DNA of 35,130 bases from Hyphomonadaceae bacterium (GCA_013001295.1 JABDMW010000006.1:1-35130), one strand, 5' to 3'; positions 8,740 to 18,265 are shown, numbered from the stretch's first letter. Numbers and translations: made by a program. The notes: a model not told the origin generated them from the sequence alone.

Positions 8740-9534
8740 GTGCATATTATAGAAGAGCTCATAACTGAACGCGCACAGCGTCTTGTGACAAAGCCCTGGC
8801 TTTGGCGATGGTTGCGCGCACCCATTTATAAGTTGCTGCGGTATGAGAAGGCCGTGGAAATGGCCGATCAAGTCAAGACCATGACAGGTCGTGAAGCGTT
8901 TACTCTCGTTAGCGATATTCTCGCCATAAAACCGGAAATCGAAGGTCTGGAAAATGTGCCCACATCAGGTGCGGCGATCATTATTGCCAATCATCCGACG
9001 GGCTTGGCGGATGGCGCATTTGTTTTCGATGCGCTTAATGGCCACCGCCCACATCACATATTTCTGGCAAATGCCGATGCCCTGCGCGTGATCCCGAACG
9101 CGGAGGATATTATCATTCCGGTGGAATGGGTTGTTGAAAAGCGCACGCAGGCGAAGACACGCAACACATTGATGTCATTAAAATCGGCGCTGAAAGACGG
9201 CAAAGCCGTCGTTATTTTCCCTGCTGGTGTGTTGGCGAAATTGTCTTGGCGAGGATTGATCGATAAAGAATGGAATCCAACGGCGATCAGCATGGCTAAA
9301 AAACACAAGGTCCCAATTGTTCCGCTTCGGATCGAAGCGAGAAACTCGCCTTTGTATTATTTCTTTGCCGCTGTGAACAAGGAATTGCGCGATATTACCT
9401 TGTTCCACGAGCTACTCAACAAGCACCAATCACGACCCAAACTGACATTCGGTTCCGTCATCGATCCCGCTTCATTGCCTCGCGGAACGGATGATGCGAC
9501 AAAATTTGTCAGAAATATCGTGGAGCGGCTATAG
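8740..9534 (+). CDS. PlsC-like lysophospholipid acyltransferase family protein
   Basis: This 264-residue protein has the glycerolipid acyltransferase core. The first motif is IIANHPTGLADGAF with His85 and Asp91; the third is VIFPAGVLAKLS in place of FPEG; then VPIVPLRIEARNS. The His and Asp are five residues apart rather than the usual four. This NHP-T-G-x-A-D-G form also occurs in the group related to ornithine-lipid and hemolysin-type acyltransferases. The N-terminus (RAQRLVTKPWLWRWLRAPIYKLLRY) is amphipathic and probably membrane-binding. The start is GTG at 8740, divergent from the DUF1579-like gene by 57 bp. The acyl acceptor is not known. Confidence 0.82.
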   Translation: MHIIEELITERAQRLVTKPWLWRWLRAPIYKLLRYEKAVEMADQVKTMTGREAFTLVSDILAIKPEIEGLENVPTSGAAIIIANHPTGLADGAFVFDALNGHRPHHIFLANADALRVIPNAEDIIIPVEWVVEKRTQAKTRNTLMSLKSALKDGKAVVIFPAGVLAKLSWRGLIDKEWNPTAISMAKKHKVPIVPLRIEARNSPLYYFFAAVNKELRDITLFHELLNKHQSRPKLTFGSVIDPASLPRGTDDATKFVRNIVERL

Positions 9535-9540
9535 CTAAGC

Positions 9541-10323
9541 TTAAACGGCGCGGCCCACCATCATAGATTTGATCTCCGCAATCGCTTTTGCCGGATTGAG
9601 ACCTTTCGGACAAACATTTGCGCAATTCATGATCGTGTGGCAGCGATACAGCCGGAACGGATCTTCCAATTCGTCCAACCGTTCTCCAGTAGCTTCGTCG
9701 CGACTGTCGATTAACCAACGATAGGCCTGCAATAGAACCGCTGGTCCCAAATACCGGTCGCCATTCCACCAGTAAGACGGACATGAGGTCGAGCAGGAGG
9801 CACACAAAATACACTCATACAAACCATCCAACTTGTCGCGGTCTTCCGGGCTTTGTTTCCACTCTTGTTGAGGGGTTGGCGTCGTCGTTTGTAGCCAAGG
9901 TTCAATTGATGCGTATTGTGCATAGAAATTTGAAAGATCCGGGACCAAATCGCGTACAACCGGCATGTGCGGCAAAGGCGAAATTACAATTGGCTTACCT
10001 TTAAATTCGTCCAATCCTTTTGTGCAAGCGAGCGTATTGCGGCCGCCAATATTCATGGCGCAGGATCCGCAAACTCCTTCGCGGCAGGACCGTCTGAACG
10101 ACAACGTAGGATCAATTTCGTTTTTAATTTTGATCAGGGCATCAAGAACCATCGGGCCGCAATCATCGAGGTCAATAGTGTAATTATCCCAAGTCGGATT
10201 TTGGTCATTTTCCGGGTTGAATCGATACACCTTAATCGTTTGTTTGTGCTTTGGTTCGGTCGGCAATTGCCACACTTGACCTTTGCCAATTTTCGAATTT
10301 TTGGGAAGTCTGAGTTCAACCAT
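9541..10323 (-). CDS. sdhB: Succinate dehydrogenase iron-sulfur subunit
   Basis: SdhB passes electrons from SdhA flavin to quinone in complex II on the inner face of the membrane. The 260 residues carry all three clusters: [2Fe-2S] ligands C80, C85, C88 and C100; [4Fe-4S] C171, C174, C177 with C181; and [3Fe-4S] C228, C234 and C238 in [20 protein letters not shown] at 10323 has TTGGAG seven bases upstream. Unlike the usual sdhCDAB operon, sdhB lies about 3.3 kb from the end of sdhA, with three unrelated genes between. A perfect TATAAT lies upstream, consistent with a separate promoter. Confidence 0.97.
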   Translation of the reverse strand: MVELRLPKNSKIGKGQVWQLPTEPKHKQTIKVYRFNPENDQNPTWDNYTIDLDDCGPMVLDALIKIKNEIDPTLSFRRSCREGVCGSCAMNIGGRNTLACTKGLDEFKGKPIVISPLPHMPVVRDLVPDLSNFYAQYASIEPWLQTTTPTPQQEWKQSPEDRDKLDGLYECILCASCSTSCPSYWWNGDRYLGPAVLLQAYRWLIDSRDEATGERLDELEDPFRLYRCHTIMNCANVCPKGLNPAKAIAEIKSMMVGRAV

Positions 10324-10358
10324 GATGGCTCCAAATCGAATTTATATTGGTTATATCG

Positions 10359-10364
10359 ATTATA
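10359..10364 (-). promoter_or_regulatory. Candidate -10 box of sdhB
   Basis: The minus strand reads TATAAT here, 35 bases before the sdhB ATG, giving a predicted 5' leader of about 29 nt. No good -35 box sits at 17 bp; TTGTGA lies 21 bp upstream. It supports independent transcription of sdhB. Confidence 0.4.
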
Positions 10365-10507
10365 CGAACGAAGGCGAATAAAAATTCACAAAAATCATGT
10401 TTTTTTCCTTGGTAAATTCAAAGGCATGAATCCTGCAATTCTCTCCTGAAATACGAATAATTTCGGTCATTTACCCCAATTGTGACCCAAAATCGGACAG
10501 GTTTGCT

Positions 10508-11683
10508 ATGTCGAAGATACAAAATATACGATTGCCCGAGACAGCCCAATTCGGATTTATCCCTGGATTGGACGGCTTAAGGGCGCTTTCTGTTCTCATC
10601 GTCATTATCGCTCATATGGGTTTTGAGCATATCGTGCCCGGTGGGTTTGGCGTGACGGTATTCTTCTTCATTTCAGGGTTCTTGATTACGCGCTTGCTAT
10701 TGGCTGAATCTGCAAAACAAGACGGCATCAAACTGGGAAAATTCTACATGCGACGGGCAATCCGCCTGTACCCGGCCTTACTGTTCATGGTGTATTTGAC
10801 GATATGCCTGTATCTCATCATGGGATATGGCCGCCCGGTCTTCATGGAAGTGGCCGCGGCTGTCGGGTATTTCACCAATTTTTTTCAGGTCTCGGAACGG
10901 ATCGGGGGCACTCTCCCTTTCATGCCGTGGACCCATTTATGGTCGCTCGCCGTTGAAGAGCATTTTTACCTTGGTTTTCCGCTCCTGGTCATCTTTTTCA
11001 GGAAAAATTTCAGGCATCTTGCCCTTGCTCTGGGCGCTATCGTCTTGATGGCAGCCGTGTGGCGGGCGCATATCCTGTTCAACACAAATCTGCCAGCAGC
11101 CGACTACAACTATATGATGACCGATGCCCGGATCGACAGCCTTGCTTGGGGGTGTTTGTTGTCCGTTCTTTTGCATGTCAAACGGACTGCAAAAAGCTTT
11201 TCGCACATGATCGGGTTCATACCGACTGTCGTCGGGTTTACCGGAATTATTGCGTCATTTCTGATCCGCGATGAAACCTTTCGCTATACGCTCCGCTTCT
11301 CCTTGCAAGGCTTCTCGCTTTTCTTGCTTGTTTTGAATTTATACTACTGGCGCACATTGGATTTCGCATTCTCCATTCTCGACTGGAAGCCCCTCGCCTG
11401 GATTGGAAGCGTGTCTTATGCGCTGTATCTATGGCATGTGCCAATGCTCGATTTATTCGTCCGCGGTTTGGGCGACAACCTCAGCGTCCGTATAGCAGCC
11501 GTCGCTATCAGCTTTGCCGCCGCAGCATTCTCATTCCATATGGTCGAGAAACCGTTCATTGCCATGCGTCGCAAGTTCGGATCCCATGTCGGCGGGAATA
11601 AACTTGCCTATCCTACCGCACCTTTGCATCCGGCGATAAAACGGTTTCAGCGGATTAACCGTACCAATTCACGTTCCGGGTAA
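10508..11683 (+). CDS. OafA/YrhL-type acyltransferase (acyltransferase 3 family)
   Basis: This 391-residue integral membrane protein has about ten hydrophobic segments. Family motifs are FIPGLDGLRALSVLIVIIAH near the N-terminus with the catalytic-type His, PGGFGVTVFFFISGFLITRLL, the R-R-A-I-R-LYPALL loop, and WTHLWSLAVEEHFYLGFPLL. Such enzymes O-acetylate or acylate surface sugars such as O-antigen, peptidoglycan or exopolysaccharide. ATG at 10508 has an AGG-type site. It is divergent from sdhB. The substrate is unknown; the nearby GtrA-like gene hints at surface polysaccharide modification but is not adjacent. Confidence 0.92.
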   Translation: MSKIQNIRLPETAQFGFIPGLDGLRALSVLIVIIAHMGFEHIVPGGFGVTVFFFISGFLITRLLLAESAKQDGIKLGKFYMRRAIRLYPALLFMVYLTICLYLIMGYGRPVFMEVAAAVGYFTNFFQVSERIGGTLPFMPWTHLWSLAVEEHFYLGFPLLVIFFRKNFRHLALALGAIVLMAAVWRAHILFNTNLPAADYNYMMTDARIDSLAWGCLLSVLLHVKRTAKSFSHMIGFIPTVVGFTGIIASFLIRDETFRYTLRFSLQGFSLFLLVLNLYYWRTLDFAFSILDWKPLAWIGSVSYALYLWHVPMLDLFVRGLGDNLSVRIAAVAISFAAAAFSFHMVEKPFIAMRRKFGSHVGGNKLAYPTAPLHPAIKRFQRINRTNSRSG

Positions 11684-11692
11684 GGTACATGG

Positions 11693-11718
11693 TGCCGGCG
11701 ATGGCGATGAAGCCGGCA
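11693..11718 (+). repeat. GC-rich inverted repeat after the acyltransferase gene
   Basis: TGCCGGC (11693-11699) and GCCGGCA (11712-11718) form a 7-bp stem with a 12-base loop just after the acyltransferase stop. There is no T-run, so it is at best a weak or factor-dependent terminator. Confidence 0.3.
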
Positions 11719-11756
11719 TGGACCCTGATCGGGGCTGAGTGAGGGTTATTTTACGG

Positions 11757-12506
11757 TCATACGATCCCGGATCCAAAGACTCGTCGTAAAATTTCCGATG
11801 TTCTTTTGGCAGGATTTTCGCGGATGGCTTTCTCTTCCTCCGCTACATAGTGGAACACGCCGCCCAACGCATATTCAACGCCGTGACCAATGAGGTCACG
11901 TTTGGCATCTGCACCGAGTTGCGGTGCGAAAGGCACATTTTTTACAGAGGCTGCTACCTGATCAAATAGTTGCAAAGCTCCGGTTTGGCCCAATGCATTC
12001 TCCATAATCGGGCTGAATAAGTCTGTCAGGCCCACAGTTGTTTTGTCCTGCAAATAAACAGTCGCCGCATTATCTGCCCCTTTGACGATCCCAATGGCAT
12101 CCTGGATGGTTAAATCACGAATGGCCTCCAAGAAAATGTCTTTCGCCACAGGCGCCGCCGCCTCAGCGCCCCGATTGAGCTGCACTTCCAGATTATTGAG
12201 GAGCCCGCCGGCGCCGATAGACGACATGACGGATTGCACGCTTTGAAGAGATTTCGGTAGAGGAATATGTATTAAATTATCGTTGAGAAACCCACCATCT
12301 CGCCCCACGATACCCAGCGCGCTCAACACACCATTCCCTAAAGCTTCCCTGATCCCAAGCGCCGCGTCAGCCTGCGTCAGCGCACCGCTGCCCAATATGC
12401 CTTCCATGATCGCGGGGTCGAGAGTTTCACATGCACTCAGTGGTAAGCCCAATAAACCGGCGAGAGCGAGACGGCGATTAAGCTTGAGCGGTATTGATTG
12501 AGACAT
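11757..12506 (-). CDS. DUF4197 family lipoprotein
   Basis: The 249 residues start MSQSIPLKLNRRLALAGLL and reach a good lipobox, LSAC, with an RR pair ahead of the hydrophobic core, so Tat-dependent export is possible. The mature part matches DUF4197 proteins: ALTQADAALGIREALGNGV, PLPKSLQSVQSVM, D-N-A-A-TVYLQDKTTVGLTDLFSPI and LGGVFHYVAEEEKAIRENP. I chose ATG at 12506, with AAAGGA six bases before it, over an in-frame ATG five codons earlier. The function of the family is not established. It probably sits on the periplasmic side of a membrane and is convergent with the acyltransferase gene. Confidence 0.82.
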   Translation of the reverse strand: MSQSIPLKLNRRLALAGLLGLPLSACETLDPAIMEGILGSGALTQADAALGIREALGNGVLSALGIVGRDGGFLNDNLIHIPLPKSLQSVQSVMSSIGAGGLLNNLEVQLNRGAEAAAPVAKDIFLEAIRDLTIQDAIGIVKGADNAATVYLQDKTTVGLTDLFSPIMENALGQTGALQLFDQVAASVKNVPFAPQLGADAKRDLIGHGVEYALGGVFHYVAEEEKAIRENPAKRTSEILRRVFGSGIV

Positions 12507-12680
12507 GGCGAATCCTTTCAAGGTTTCGCCAACCCTAATCTATAGAGACAAAATCGCAAAACGAGCGATACAGTACAAGAAAACTGTACTTCGGCCTGCA
12601 CTGGGCGCTGAAACAATCATCGCCCAGCGACTTATTTGGAGCGAAAGAGAGACGCTCATCATATTCGTTTGGTTTCTAAT

Positions 12681-12712
12681 GCGGACGTGCCTTGAAAGCA
12701 GACGTGCCTTGA
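12681..12712 (+). repeat. Tandem 15-bp direct repeat upstream of the alpha/beta hydrolase
   Basis: GCGGACGTGCCTTGA (12681-12695) is repeated as GCAGACGTGCCTTGA (12698-12712) with one mismatch and a period of 17 bp. It lies about 40 bp before the hydrolase ATG, where an operator or activator site could be. The rest of the 246-bp gap shows no gene. Confidence 0.5.
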
Positions 12713-12752
12713 CCTAGGCTGCCTCACTCCGTTATCGGCCCAAGGTGGACTT

Positions 12753-13565
12753 ATGAAAATAGGAACTAAGGTAATTAAGATATCAATCCAATCGTTGCTA
12801 ACTATGGTTTTCGCGTTGCAACTATCCTCAGTCGCGGCGGCAGAGGACCGATTTTTCACATCGGATGGAATACAAATTCACTTCGTCGATGAAGGACGTG
12901 GTACTCCGGTATTGCTCATTCACGGCTACACATCAGATATTGATGGCGGGTGGAGAAACCGGGGTGTGATCAATGGTCTGATATCGGCTGGGTACCGGGT
13001 GGTCGCATATGACAATCGAGGACATGGCAAAAGCGATAAGCCTAAAGACGTATCAATGTACGGTCTGAATATGGTGGAAGATGGACGAAGATTGCTTGAC
13101 TATTTGGATATCGACCGGGCACATGTTGTTGGGTACTCATTGGGCGCCTGGCTTGCAAATAAGCTTCGGGAGCTTCATCCGGATCGCGTTATATCGCTAT
13201 CCGTTGGTGGAACCGGCTGGCCTATTTCGTCTCCCACTTTGACAAACGAGCTTATCGAGCATGTCGATCAGCAGCTCCGCGATAAGGGCTTTCGGAATGA
13301 AAAGGATCGAGCGGCGCTCGTCGCCGTTCGCGTTAGCTCTCTCGAGATTCCTGCAATCGAATCCGAGTTGGGCCAGAACAAGGTTCCTATGCTGGTTATA
13401 GTAGGAGAACAGGACCGACCGGAAAGAGCTCAAAAACTTGCTGAAATAACATCAAATACGAAGTTCAAGATGGTACCGGGCGATCATGGGGCAGCCCCGC
13501 AGACACCAGAGTTTTTGGAAGCGCTTTTGGAGTTTCTCGACGAAAATCAGCCCAATCGCCAGTGA
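12753..13565 (+). CDS. Exported alpha/beta hydrolase
   Basis: The 270 residues start with a signal peptide (MKIGTKVIKISIQSLL, cleavage near SSVAAA/ED). The alpha/beta hydrolase fold follows. The oxyanion region is LLIHGYTSD; a D-N-R-G-H-GKSDKP motif follows. The nucleophile Ser129 is in GYSLG; the acid Asp221 is in VGEQDRP; the base His245 is in PGDHG. The complete triad predicts an active periplasmic esterase or lipase-like enzyme. ATG at 12753 has AAGGTGG upstream. It lies between DUF4197 and sdhA on the opposite strand, inside what would otherwise be an sdh operon. The substrate is unknown. Confidence 0.88.
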   Translation: MKIGTKVIKISIQSLLTMVFALQLSSVAAAEDRFFTSDGIQIHFVDEGRGTPVLLIHGYTSDIDGGWRNRGVINGLISAGYRVVAYDNRGHGKSDKPKDVSMYGLNMVEDGRRLLDYLDIDRAHVVGYSLGAWLANKLRELHPDRVISLSVGGTGWPISSPTLTNELIEHVDQQLRDKGFRNEKDRAALVAVRVSSLEIPAIESELGQNKVPMLVIVGEQDRPERAQKLAEITSNTKFKMVPGDHGAAPQTPEFLEALLEFLDENQPNRQ

Positions 13566-13571
13566 CCGTTT

Positions 13572-13606
13572 TTGGGTGCGTTTTAAGCTGCTCGACCAAC
13601 ACCCAA
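13572..13606. repeat. Inverted repeat between the hydrolase and sdhA 3' ends
   Basis: TTGGGTG (13572-13578) pairs with CACCCAA (13600-13606) across a 21-base loop in the gap between two convergent genes. A T-run is lacking on both strands. It may be a weak bidirectional terminator. Confidence 0.3.
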
Positions 13607-13624
13607 TCTTAGACTTACCTTAAC

Positions 13625-15409
13625 CTAATAAACCCGTTTTTTTGGCTCGATATAGTCGATGTCGTCACTCATGGTATAATCGTGCACGGGGCGGTAATTT
13701 ATCTTTACTTGCCCGTCATTTACCCACGCCAATGTGTGCTTCATCCATGTCTTGTCATCACGGTCCGGGAAATCCTCGTGGGCGTGAGCGCCGCGGCTTT
13801 CGGTTCGGTTGGCAGCACCTGCAATAGTCGTCAACGCATTGCCCATAAGGTTGTCGAGCTCCAGTGTTTCAACCAGGTCCGTATTCCAGACCATCGAACG
13901 GTCCGACAGGCCGATATCGCTGAGTTGACTATAGACATTAGCGAGTTTATTGACACCTTCGTTCAGGCTCTCGGATGTCCGGAAAACAGCGCAATGATCT
14001 TGCATTGTTTTTTGCATATCGAGTCTAATTTGCGCCGTTTTTGTTGAACCGCTGGCATTTCTGAAATGCTCTAGGCGCGCAAAACTTGCATCGCCCGCGT
14101 TTTCTGGAAGTTCCGGTTGCCCGTCTTTTGGATCAAGGACTTCACCGCAGCGTAATCCGGCTGCTCGGCCAAATACAACAAGATCGATTAGAGAGTTGGA
14201 TCCCAACCGGTTGCCGCCGTGAACGGATACACAGGCCGCTTCACCGACGGCCATCAGTCCCTCAACAACCGCATCCGGATCCTTGCCTTTTTTCGTCACG
14301 ACTTCGCCGTGATAATTCGTTGGTATACCGCCCATATTATAATGGCAGGTTGGAAGTACCGGTATTGGCTCTTTAGTCACGTCGACGCCCGAGAAGATCC
14401 GCGCACTTTCGGAAATGCCCGGCAGGCGTTCGGCAAGAACTGCCGGATCCAAATGATCGAGATGTAAGAAAATATGGTCTTTGTCTGGACCAACGCCGCG
14501 ACCTTCACGGATTTCAATGGTCATAGCGCGGGACACAACGTCACGGGATGCCAAATCCTTCGCAGATGGTGCATAGCGCTCCATAAAGCGTTCGCCCTCT
14601 GAATTTGCTAAATACCCGCCCTCACCGCGCGACCCTTCCGTGATCAAACATCCGGCACCGTAAATCCCGGTTGGGTGGAACTGGACAAACTCCTGGTCTT
14701 GCAACGGCAATCCTGCACGTAAGACCATGGCATTGCCATCACCGGTACAGGTATGCGCCGATGTACATGAGAAGAAGGCGCGTCCATATCCGCCGGTTGC
14801 CAGGATAACGCGTTTTGCGCGAAAACGGTGGAGTGTCCCGTCGTCCAATTTCCAGGCCGTAATGCCCCGGCACACATCCCCGTCCATAATCAGATCAAGC
14901 GCGAAGTATTCGATGAAGAACTCAGCCGTGTGGCGCAAGGATTGACCATACAGCGTATGCAACATGGCGTGACCTGTCCGGTCAGCCGCCGCACATGTCC
15001 GTTGGGCCGCCGGGCCTGCACCCATATTTTGCATCATACCGCCGAATGGCCGCTGGTAGATTTTACCGTCATCGGTCCGCGAAAACGGCATGCCCCAATG
15101 TTCAAGTTCATAGACAGCTTTGGGAGCCTCACGGCACAAATATTCAATACTGTCTTGATCGCCGAGCCAGTCTGACCCTTTGACCGTATCATACATATGC
15201 CAGCGCCAATCGTCCGGTCCCATATTGCCGAGCGATGCTGCAATTCCGCCTTGCGCCGCAACGGTGTGCGAACGGGTCGGAAAGACCTTTGATACACACG
15301 CCGTTTTCAGCCCAGCCTGCGCTGCGCCCAAAGTCGCTCGCAATCCAGAGCCACCAGCGCCAACTACAACCACATCATAGGTATGATCAATCCAATTTGC
15401 CTCAGACAT
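13625..15409 (-). CDS. sdhA: Succinate dehydrogenase flavoprotein subunit
   Basis: This is the catalytic subunit of complex II, oxidising succinate to fumarate with covalent FAD. The 594 residues match the family. The FAD-binding GAGGSG is at residues 17-22, and the FAD-linking His48 is in [10 protein letters not shown]. Active-site regions include [23 protein letters not shown] and the [12 protein letters not shown] region. [16 protein letters not shown] is the capping-arginine region. ATG at 15409 has GGGAG, and one base separates it from the sdhD stop, so sdhCDA is one transcript. Confidence 0.98.
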   Translation of the reverse strand: MSEANWIDHTYDVVVVGAGGSGLRATLGAAQAGLKTACVSKVFPTRSHTVAAQGGIAASLGNMGPDDWRWHMYDTVKGSDWLGDQDSIEYLCREAPKAVYELEHWGMPFSRTDDGKIYQRPFGGMMQNMGAGPAAQRTCAAADRTGHAMLHTLYGQSLRHTAEFFIEYFALDLIMDGDVCRGITAWKLDDGTLHRFRAKRVILATGGYGRAFFSCTSAHTCTGDGNAMVLRAGLPLQDQEFVQFHPTGIYGAGCLITEGSRGEGGYLANSEGERFMERYAPSAKDLASRDVVSRAMTIEIREGRGVGPDKDHIFLHLDHLDPAVLAERLPGISESARIFSGVDVTKEPIPVLPTCHYNMGGIPTNYHGEVVTKKGKDPDAVVEGLMAVGEAACVSVHGGNRLGSNSLIDLVVFGRAAGLRCGEVLDPKDGQPELPENAGDASFARLEHFRNASGSTKTAQIRLDMQKTMQDHCAVFRTSESLNEGVNKLANVYSQLSDIGLSDRSMVWNTDLVETLELDNLMGNALTTIAGAANRTESRGAHAHEDFPDRDDKTWMKHTLAWVNDGQVKINYRPVHDYTMSDDIDYIEPKKRVY

Positions 15410-15410
15410 A

Positions 15411-15794
15411 CTAGGCTCCCAGCCAAATTTTCAATATTGCGAGCACACCGACCAGCCAAAATCCGGCGGAAGCAAGCATATTTACCAGTGTGAAAAACGT
15501 GCGCGCCCCATGCGAAGACGCATAATCAAGGATCACTTCATTCATTCCCAAGCGCCCGTGATATAACCCGGCAGTAATAAAAACGAGCCATGTAAATGCG
15601 CCAAATGGCGACGCAATCCAAGCCATAAACCCTTCATACCCGGCTGGCAGTGCCTTCATCAGTCCCCAGATAAAGAACGGTGTGATCAAAGCCAAAATGA
15701 TGGCGCTGACACGGGCGGCAATGTGATGCTGCACGCCTTCATTTGCGGCACCATGTCCGCGAACTTTACTCAATGGGGTTCTTAAATCATTCAT
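15411..15794 (-). CDS. sdhD: Succinate dehydrogenase membrane anchor subunit
   Basis: This 127-residue anchor with three membrane segments helps bind heme b and quinone. The family motif [20 protein letters not shown] contains the heme-ligand-type histidine, and the opening [20 protein letters not shown] is typical of alphaproteobacterial SdhD. Its start overlaps the sdhC stop by 4 bp (ATGA), indicating translational coupling. Confidence 0.94.
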   Translation of the reverse strand: MNDLRTPLSKVRGHGAANEGVQHHIAARVSAIILALITPFFIWGLMKALPAGYEGFMAWIASPFGAFTWLVFITAGLYHGRLGMNEVILDYASSHGARTFFTLVNMLASAGFWLVGVLAILKIWLGA

Positions 15795-16189
15795 TTCAAG
15801 CTCCCGATCAGTAGATAAGTTAGGGCAGCAGCAGCCAGTGCAGCAGCAACAATAATCAATATAGATAGGGTGTTTGAGAACTTGGGATCAAATCCTTTTC
15901 CAGCGTCCCAGAAAAGATGTCGAACACCGTTAAACAAGTGATATTTTATGATCCCTGCGAACGCGAAGAATAGGACAGCGCCAAACGGTGTGTAAATTAC
16001 ACTTTTTGCTTTTTCAAAGCCTTCGGGACCAGCTGCCATAAAAGCTAAACCGACACAAATTGCTAACACCGCAAAATACAAAACGATTCCAGTTGCTCTG
16101 TTAAGGATCGACGACAACATCGTCGGATGCCACTTCCAGGCGCTGAGATGTGGAGACATCGGCCGCTTATCGGTCCATTGTTTCGACAT
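15791..16189 (-). CDS. sdhC: Succinate dehydrogenase cytochrome b556 subunit
   Basis: This 132-residue anchor has three membrane segments. The start KRPMSPHLSAWKW is followed by SSILNRATG, the quinone-site loop, and HLFNGVRHLFWD, which carries the heme ligand histidine. In most SdhC proteins the loop reads S-I-x-H-R; here the His is Asn, while Ser and Arg are kept. ATG at 16189 has GGAG eight bases upstream. It is the first gene of sdhCDA, divergent from the DUF885 gene. Confidence 0.94.
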   Translation of the reverse strand: MSKQWTDKRPMSPHLSAWKWHPTMLSSILNRATGIVLYFAVLAICVGLAFMAAGPEGFEKAKSVIYTPFGAVLFFAFAGIIKYHLFNGVRHLFWDAGKGFDPKFSNTLSILIIVAAALAAAALTYLLIGSLK

Positions 16190-16227
16190 ATTTTTTCTCC
16201 ACTTTGTCTTCCGCTCGAAGTCGTCGC

Positions 16228-16256
16228 AAACCTAAGCCACCGCCTAATGTTGTCAA
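16228..16256 (-). promoter_or_regulatory. Candidate sdhCDA promoter
   Basis: On the minus strand a perfect TTGACA (16256-16251) is followed after 16-17 bp by TAGGTT/AGGTTT, a weak -10. The predicted transcript would start about 33 nt before the sdhC ATG. The -35 is strong and the -10 poor, which suits an activated promoter. Confidence 0.4.
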
Positions 16257-16351
16257 TGCCAATTTCATCCGTTTTACTTGTTTGTCGCACGGTTGCAGAA
16301 AAAGTTGGCGGACACGCCAACAATCGCTATGAGTATTGCAAAAGGAAAATC

Positions 16352-18253
16352 ATGAACCGCAATAAAATTATACTCACATCAACTGTTTTGACCGCATTCG
16401 CATCCATCAATTTGCTTTCGGTGGCGCAAGACGCGGATGCGAAATCATCTATTTCTTACCCACTGGATACGCCAATATCTGAGGTTCAGATCAAATGTAC
16501 TGGTATGAAAATAGTACAAAACGAGCGTAATTATACTTGCACTCCTCTCACCAAGGCTGCGAAACCGTCCGACTCGCTCTTGGCCATCGTCGCGGACATG
16601 GAAAAAGAAAATCTTGGGAGCAATCCGATTCAAGCGGGTATGGAGGGCGATCGAGCCTCACTGCGCCGCCTCCCAAATGTGACCCTGGCAGCAGCTGAAG
16701 AACGGGTTAATGCCACGCGCCGCTTGTTCGAGAGATACCAAGCTATTGATGCTTCAGCGTCGCATGGGGACAATAAAATCAATTACGATTTACTCGGGTT
16801 TGTCTTGAAACAAGAACTAGATCTCGCCGACTTTGACGAATCCCGGATCCCATTCACCAACGATAGCGGCTTTTTCAATATGTTGAGCTATGTCTCACGA
16901 CAGACGAAATTTGACACCGTTGACGATTACGAAGCCTATGCGGCTCGCCTATCTGAACTACCCCGGTTTTTCGAGGAACATAAGGCCAATATGCGGCGCG
17001 GGATTGCAACTGATTACACCGCATCCGCTGAAATCATGCCCGGGATACTCGACATGGTCCGCGCCTTGGCGACAGGGAAACCAGAAGACCATTCATTTTA
17101 CCTACCATTTCAATCATATAACGATCTTATTACAGAATCAGACCAATCACGTCTCAAATCCTTGGGCATCGAGACAATTCGCGACAAAGTCCTGCCAGCC
17201 TATGAAGACCTGCTCGCGTTTTTAGAAAATGAGTATGCCCCGAAAGCCAGGAGCATCGTCGGGATCGGTACAAATGAACTAAACCGCGCACATTACGAAG
17301 CTTTGGTCAAGCACTTCACGACCCTGGATATGACGCCTGATGAGGTTCACCAAATCGGGCTTGATGAAGTGAAACGAATTCGCGCGGAAATGGATGAAAT
17401 TATAAACGAGACCGGTTTTACGGGTGGGTTTAAAGAATTTCTCGACTTTTTACGGACCGATGATCAATTCTATGTCGATACGCCTGAAGCTCTTTTGAAA
17501 GAAGCAGCTTGGATTGCCAAACGTGTAGATGGTCAAATGCCCCGTTATTTCGGAAAGCTACCCCGGCTGTCGTACGGTGTGCTTCCCGTTCCTGACGAAA
17601 TTGCGCCGACATATACAACGGGTCGATATTGGGGTGGTAACCCTGACAACGGTGTGGCCGGAAACTATATGGTCAACACCTACAACCTGAAACAACGCCC
17701 GCTTTATAATTTACCGGCTTTGACCTTGCATGAGGGCGTTCCCGGGCATCATCACCAAATCAGCCTTGGTCAAGAGCTTGAGGATGTACCCAAATTCAGA
17801 CAAAGCCTTTATCCCAACGCCTTCGGCGAGGGTTGGGGCCTTTATTCCGAAAAACTAGGCGTTGAAATGGGTATCTACAAGACGCCCTATGAGAACTTTG
17901 GCCGCTTAACATATGAGATGTGGCGCGCATGCCGGCTCGTAGTGGATACAGGCATGCACTGGAAAGGTTGGACCCGCGAACAGGCTGAAGCCTGCTTTTT
18001 CGAAAATTCAGCCCTTGCTGCTCACAATATCAAAACGGAAGTCGACCGGTATATCAGCTGGCCCGGACAAGCCCTCGCCTACAAAATCGGTGAGTTGAAA
18101 ATTTGGGAACTTCGACGTCTTGCTGAAAAAGAGCTGGGCGCAGATTTTGATATTCGAAATTTCCATGACGCTGTTCTTAGCAATGGCGGTATTCCGCTGA
18201 TGGTGCTGGAAGAGCAGATAAAAATCTGGATCAAAGACCAAAAAGCCGGATAA
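16352..18253 (+). CDS. Exported DUF885 family protein (metallopeptidase-like)
   Basis: The 633 residues start MNRNKIILTSTVLTAFASIN, a signal peptide probably cut after DADA near residue 30. The mature protein is DUF885. It has the metal-site motif LTLHEGVPGHHHQISLGQ, a long helical N-terminal part, EGWGLYSEKLGVEMG and a late WPGQALAYKIGELKIWELR. DUF885 is related in motif and fold to helical zinc peptidases of the HExxGH type, so a periplasmic peptidase is likely but inferred. I chose ATG at 16352 with AAAGGA seven bases upstream; the frame is open further upstream but runs into the sdhC promoter region. Confidence 0.88.
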   Translation: MNRNKIILTSTVLTAFASINLLSVAQDADAKSSISYPLDTPISEVQIKCTGMKIVQNERNYTCTPLTKAAKPSDSLLAIVADMEKENLGSNPIQAGMEGDRASLRRLPNVTLAAAEERVNATRRLFERYQAIDASASHGDNKINYDLLGFVLKQELDLADFDESRIPFTNDSGFFNMLSYVSRQTKFDTVDDYEAYAARLSELPRFFEEHKANMRRGIATDYTASAEIMPGILDMVRALATGKPEDHSFYLPFQSYNDLITESDQSRLKSLGIETIRDKVLPAYEDLLAFLENEYAPKARSIVGIGTNELNRAHYEALVKHFTTLDMTPDEVHQIGLDEVKRIRAEMDEIINETGFTGGFKEFLDFLRTDDQFYVDTPEALLKEAAWIAKRVDGQMPRYFGKLPRLSYGVLPVPDEIAPTYTTGRYWGGNPDNGVAGNYMVNTYNLKQRPLYNLPALTLHEGVPGHHHQISLGQELEDVPKFRQSLYPNAFGEGWGLYSEKLGVEMGIYKTPYENFGRLTYEMWRACRLVVDTGMHWKGWTREQAEACFFENSALAAHNIKTEVDRYISWPGQALAYKIGELKIWELRRLAEKELGADFDIRNFHDAVLSNGGIPLMVLEEQIKIWIKDQKAG

Positions 18254-18265
18254 AACGACACGAAA

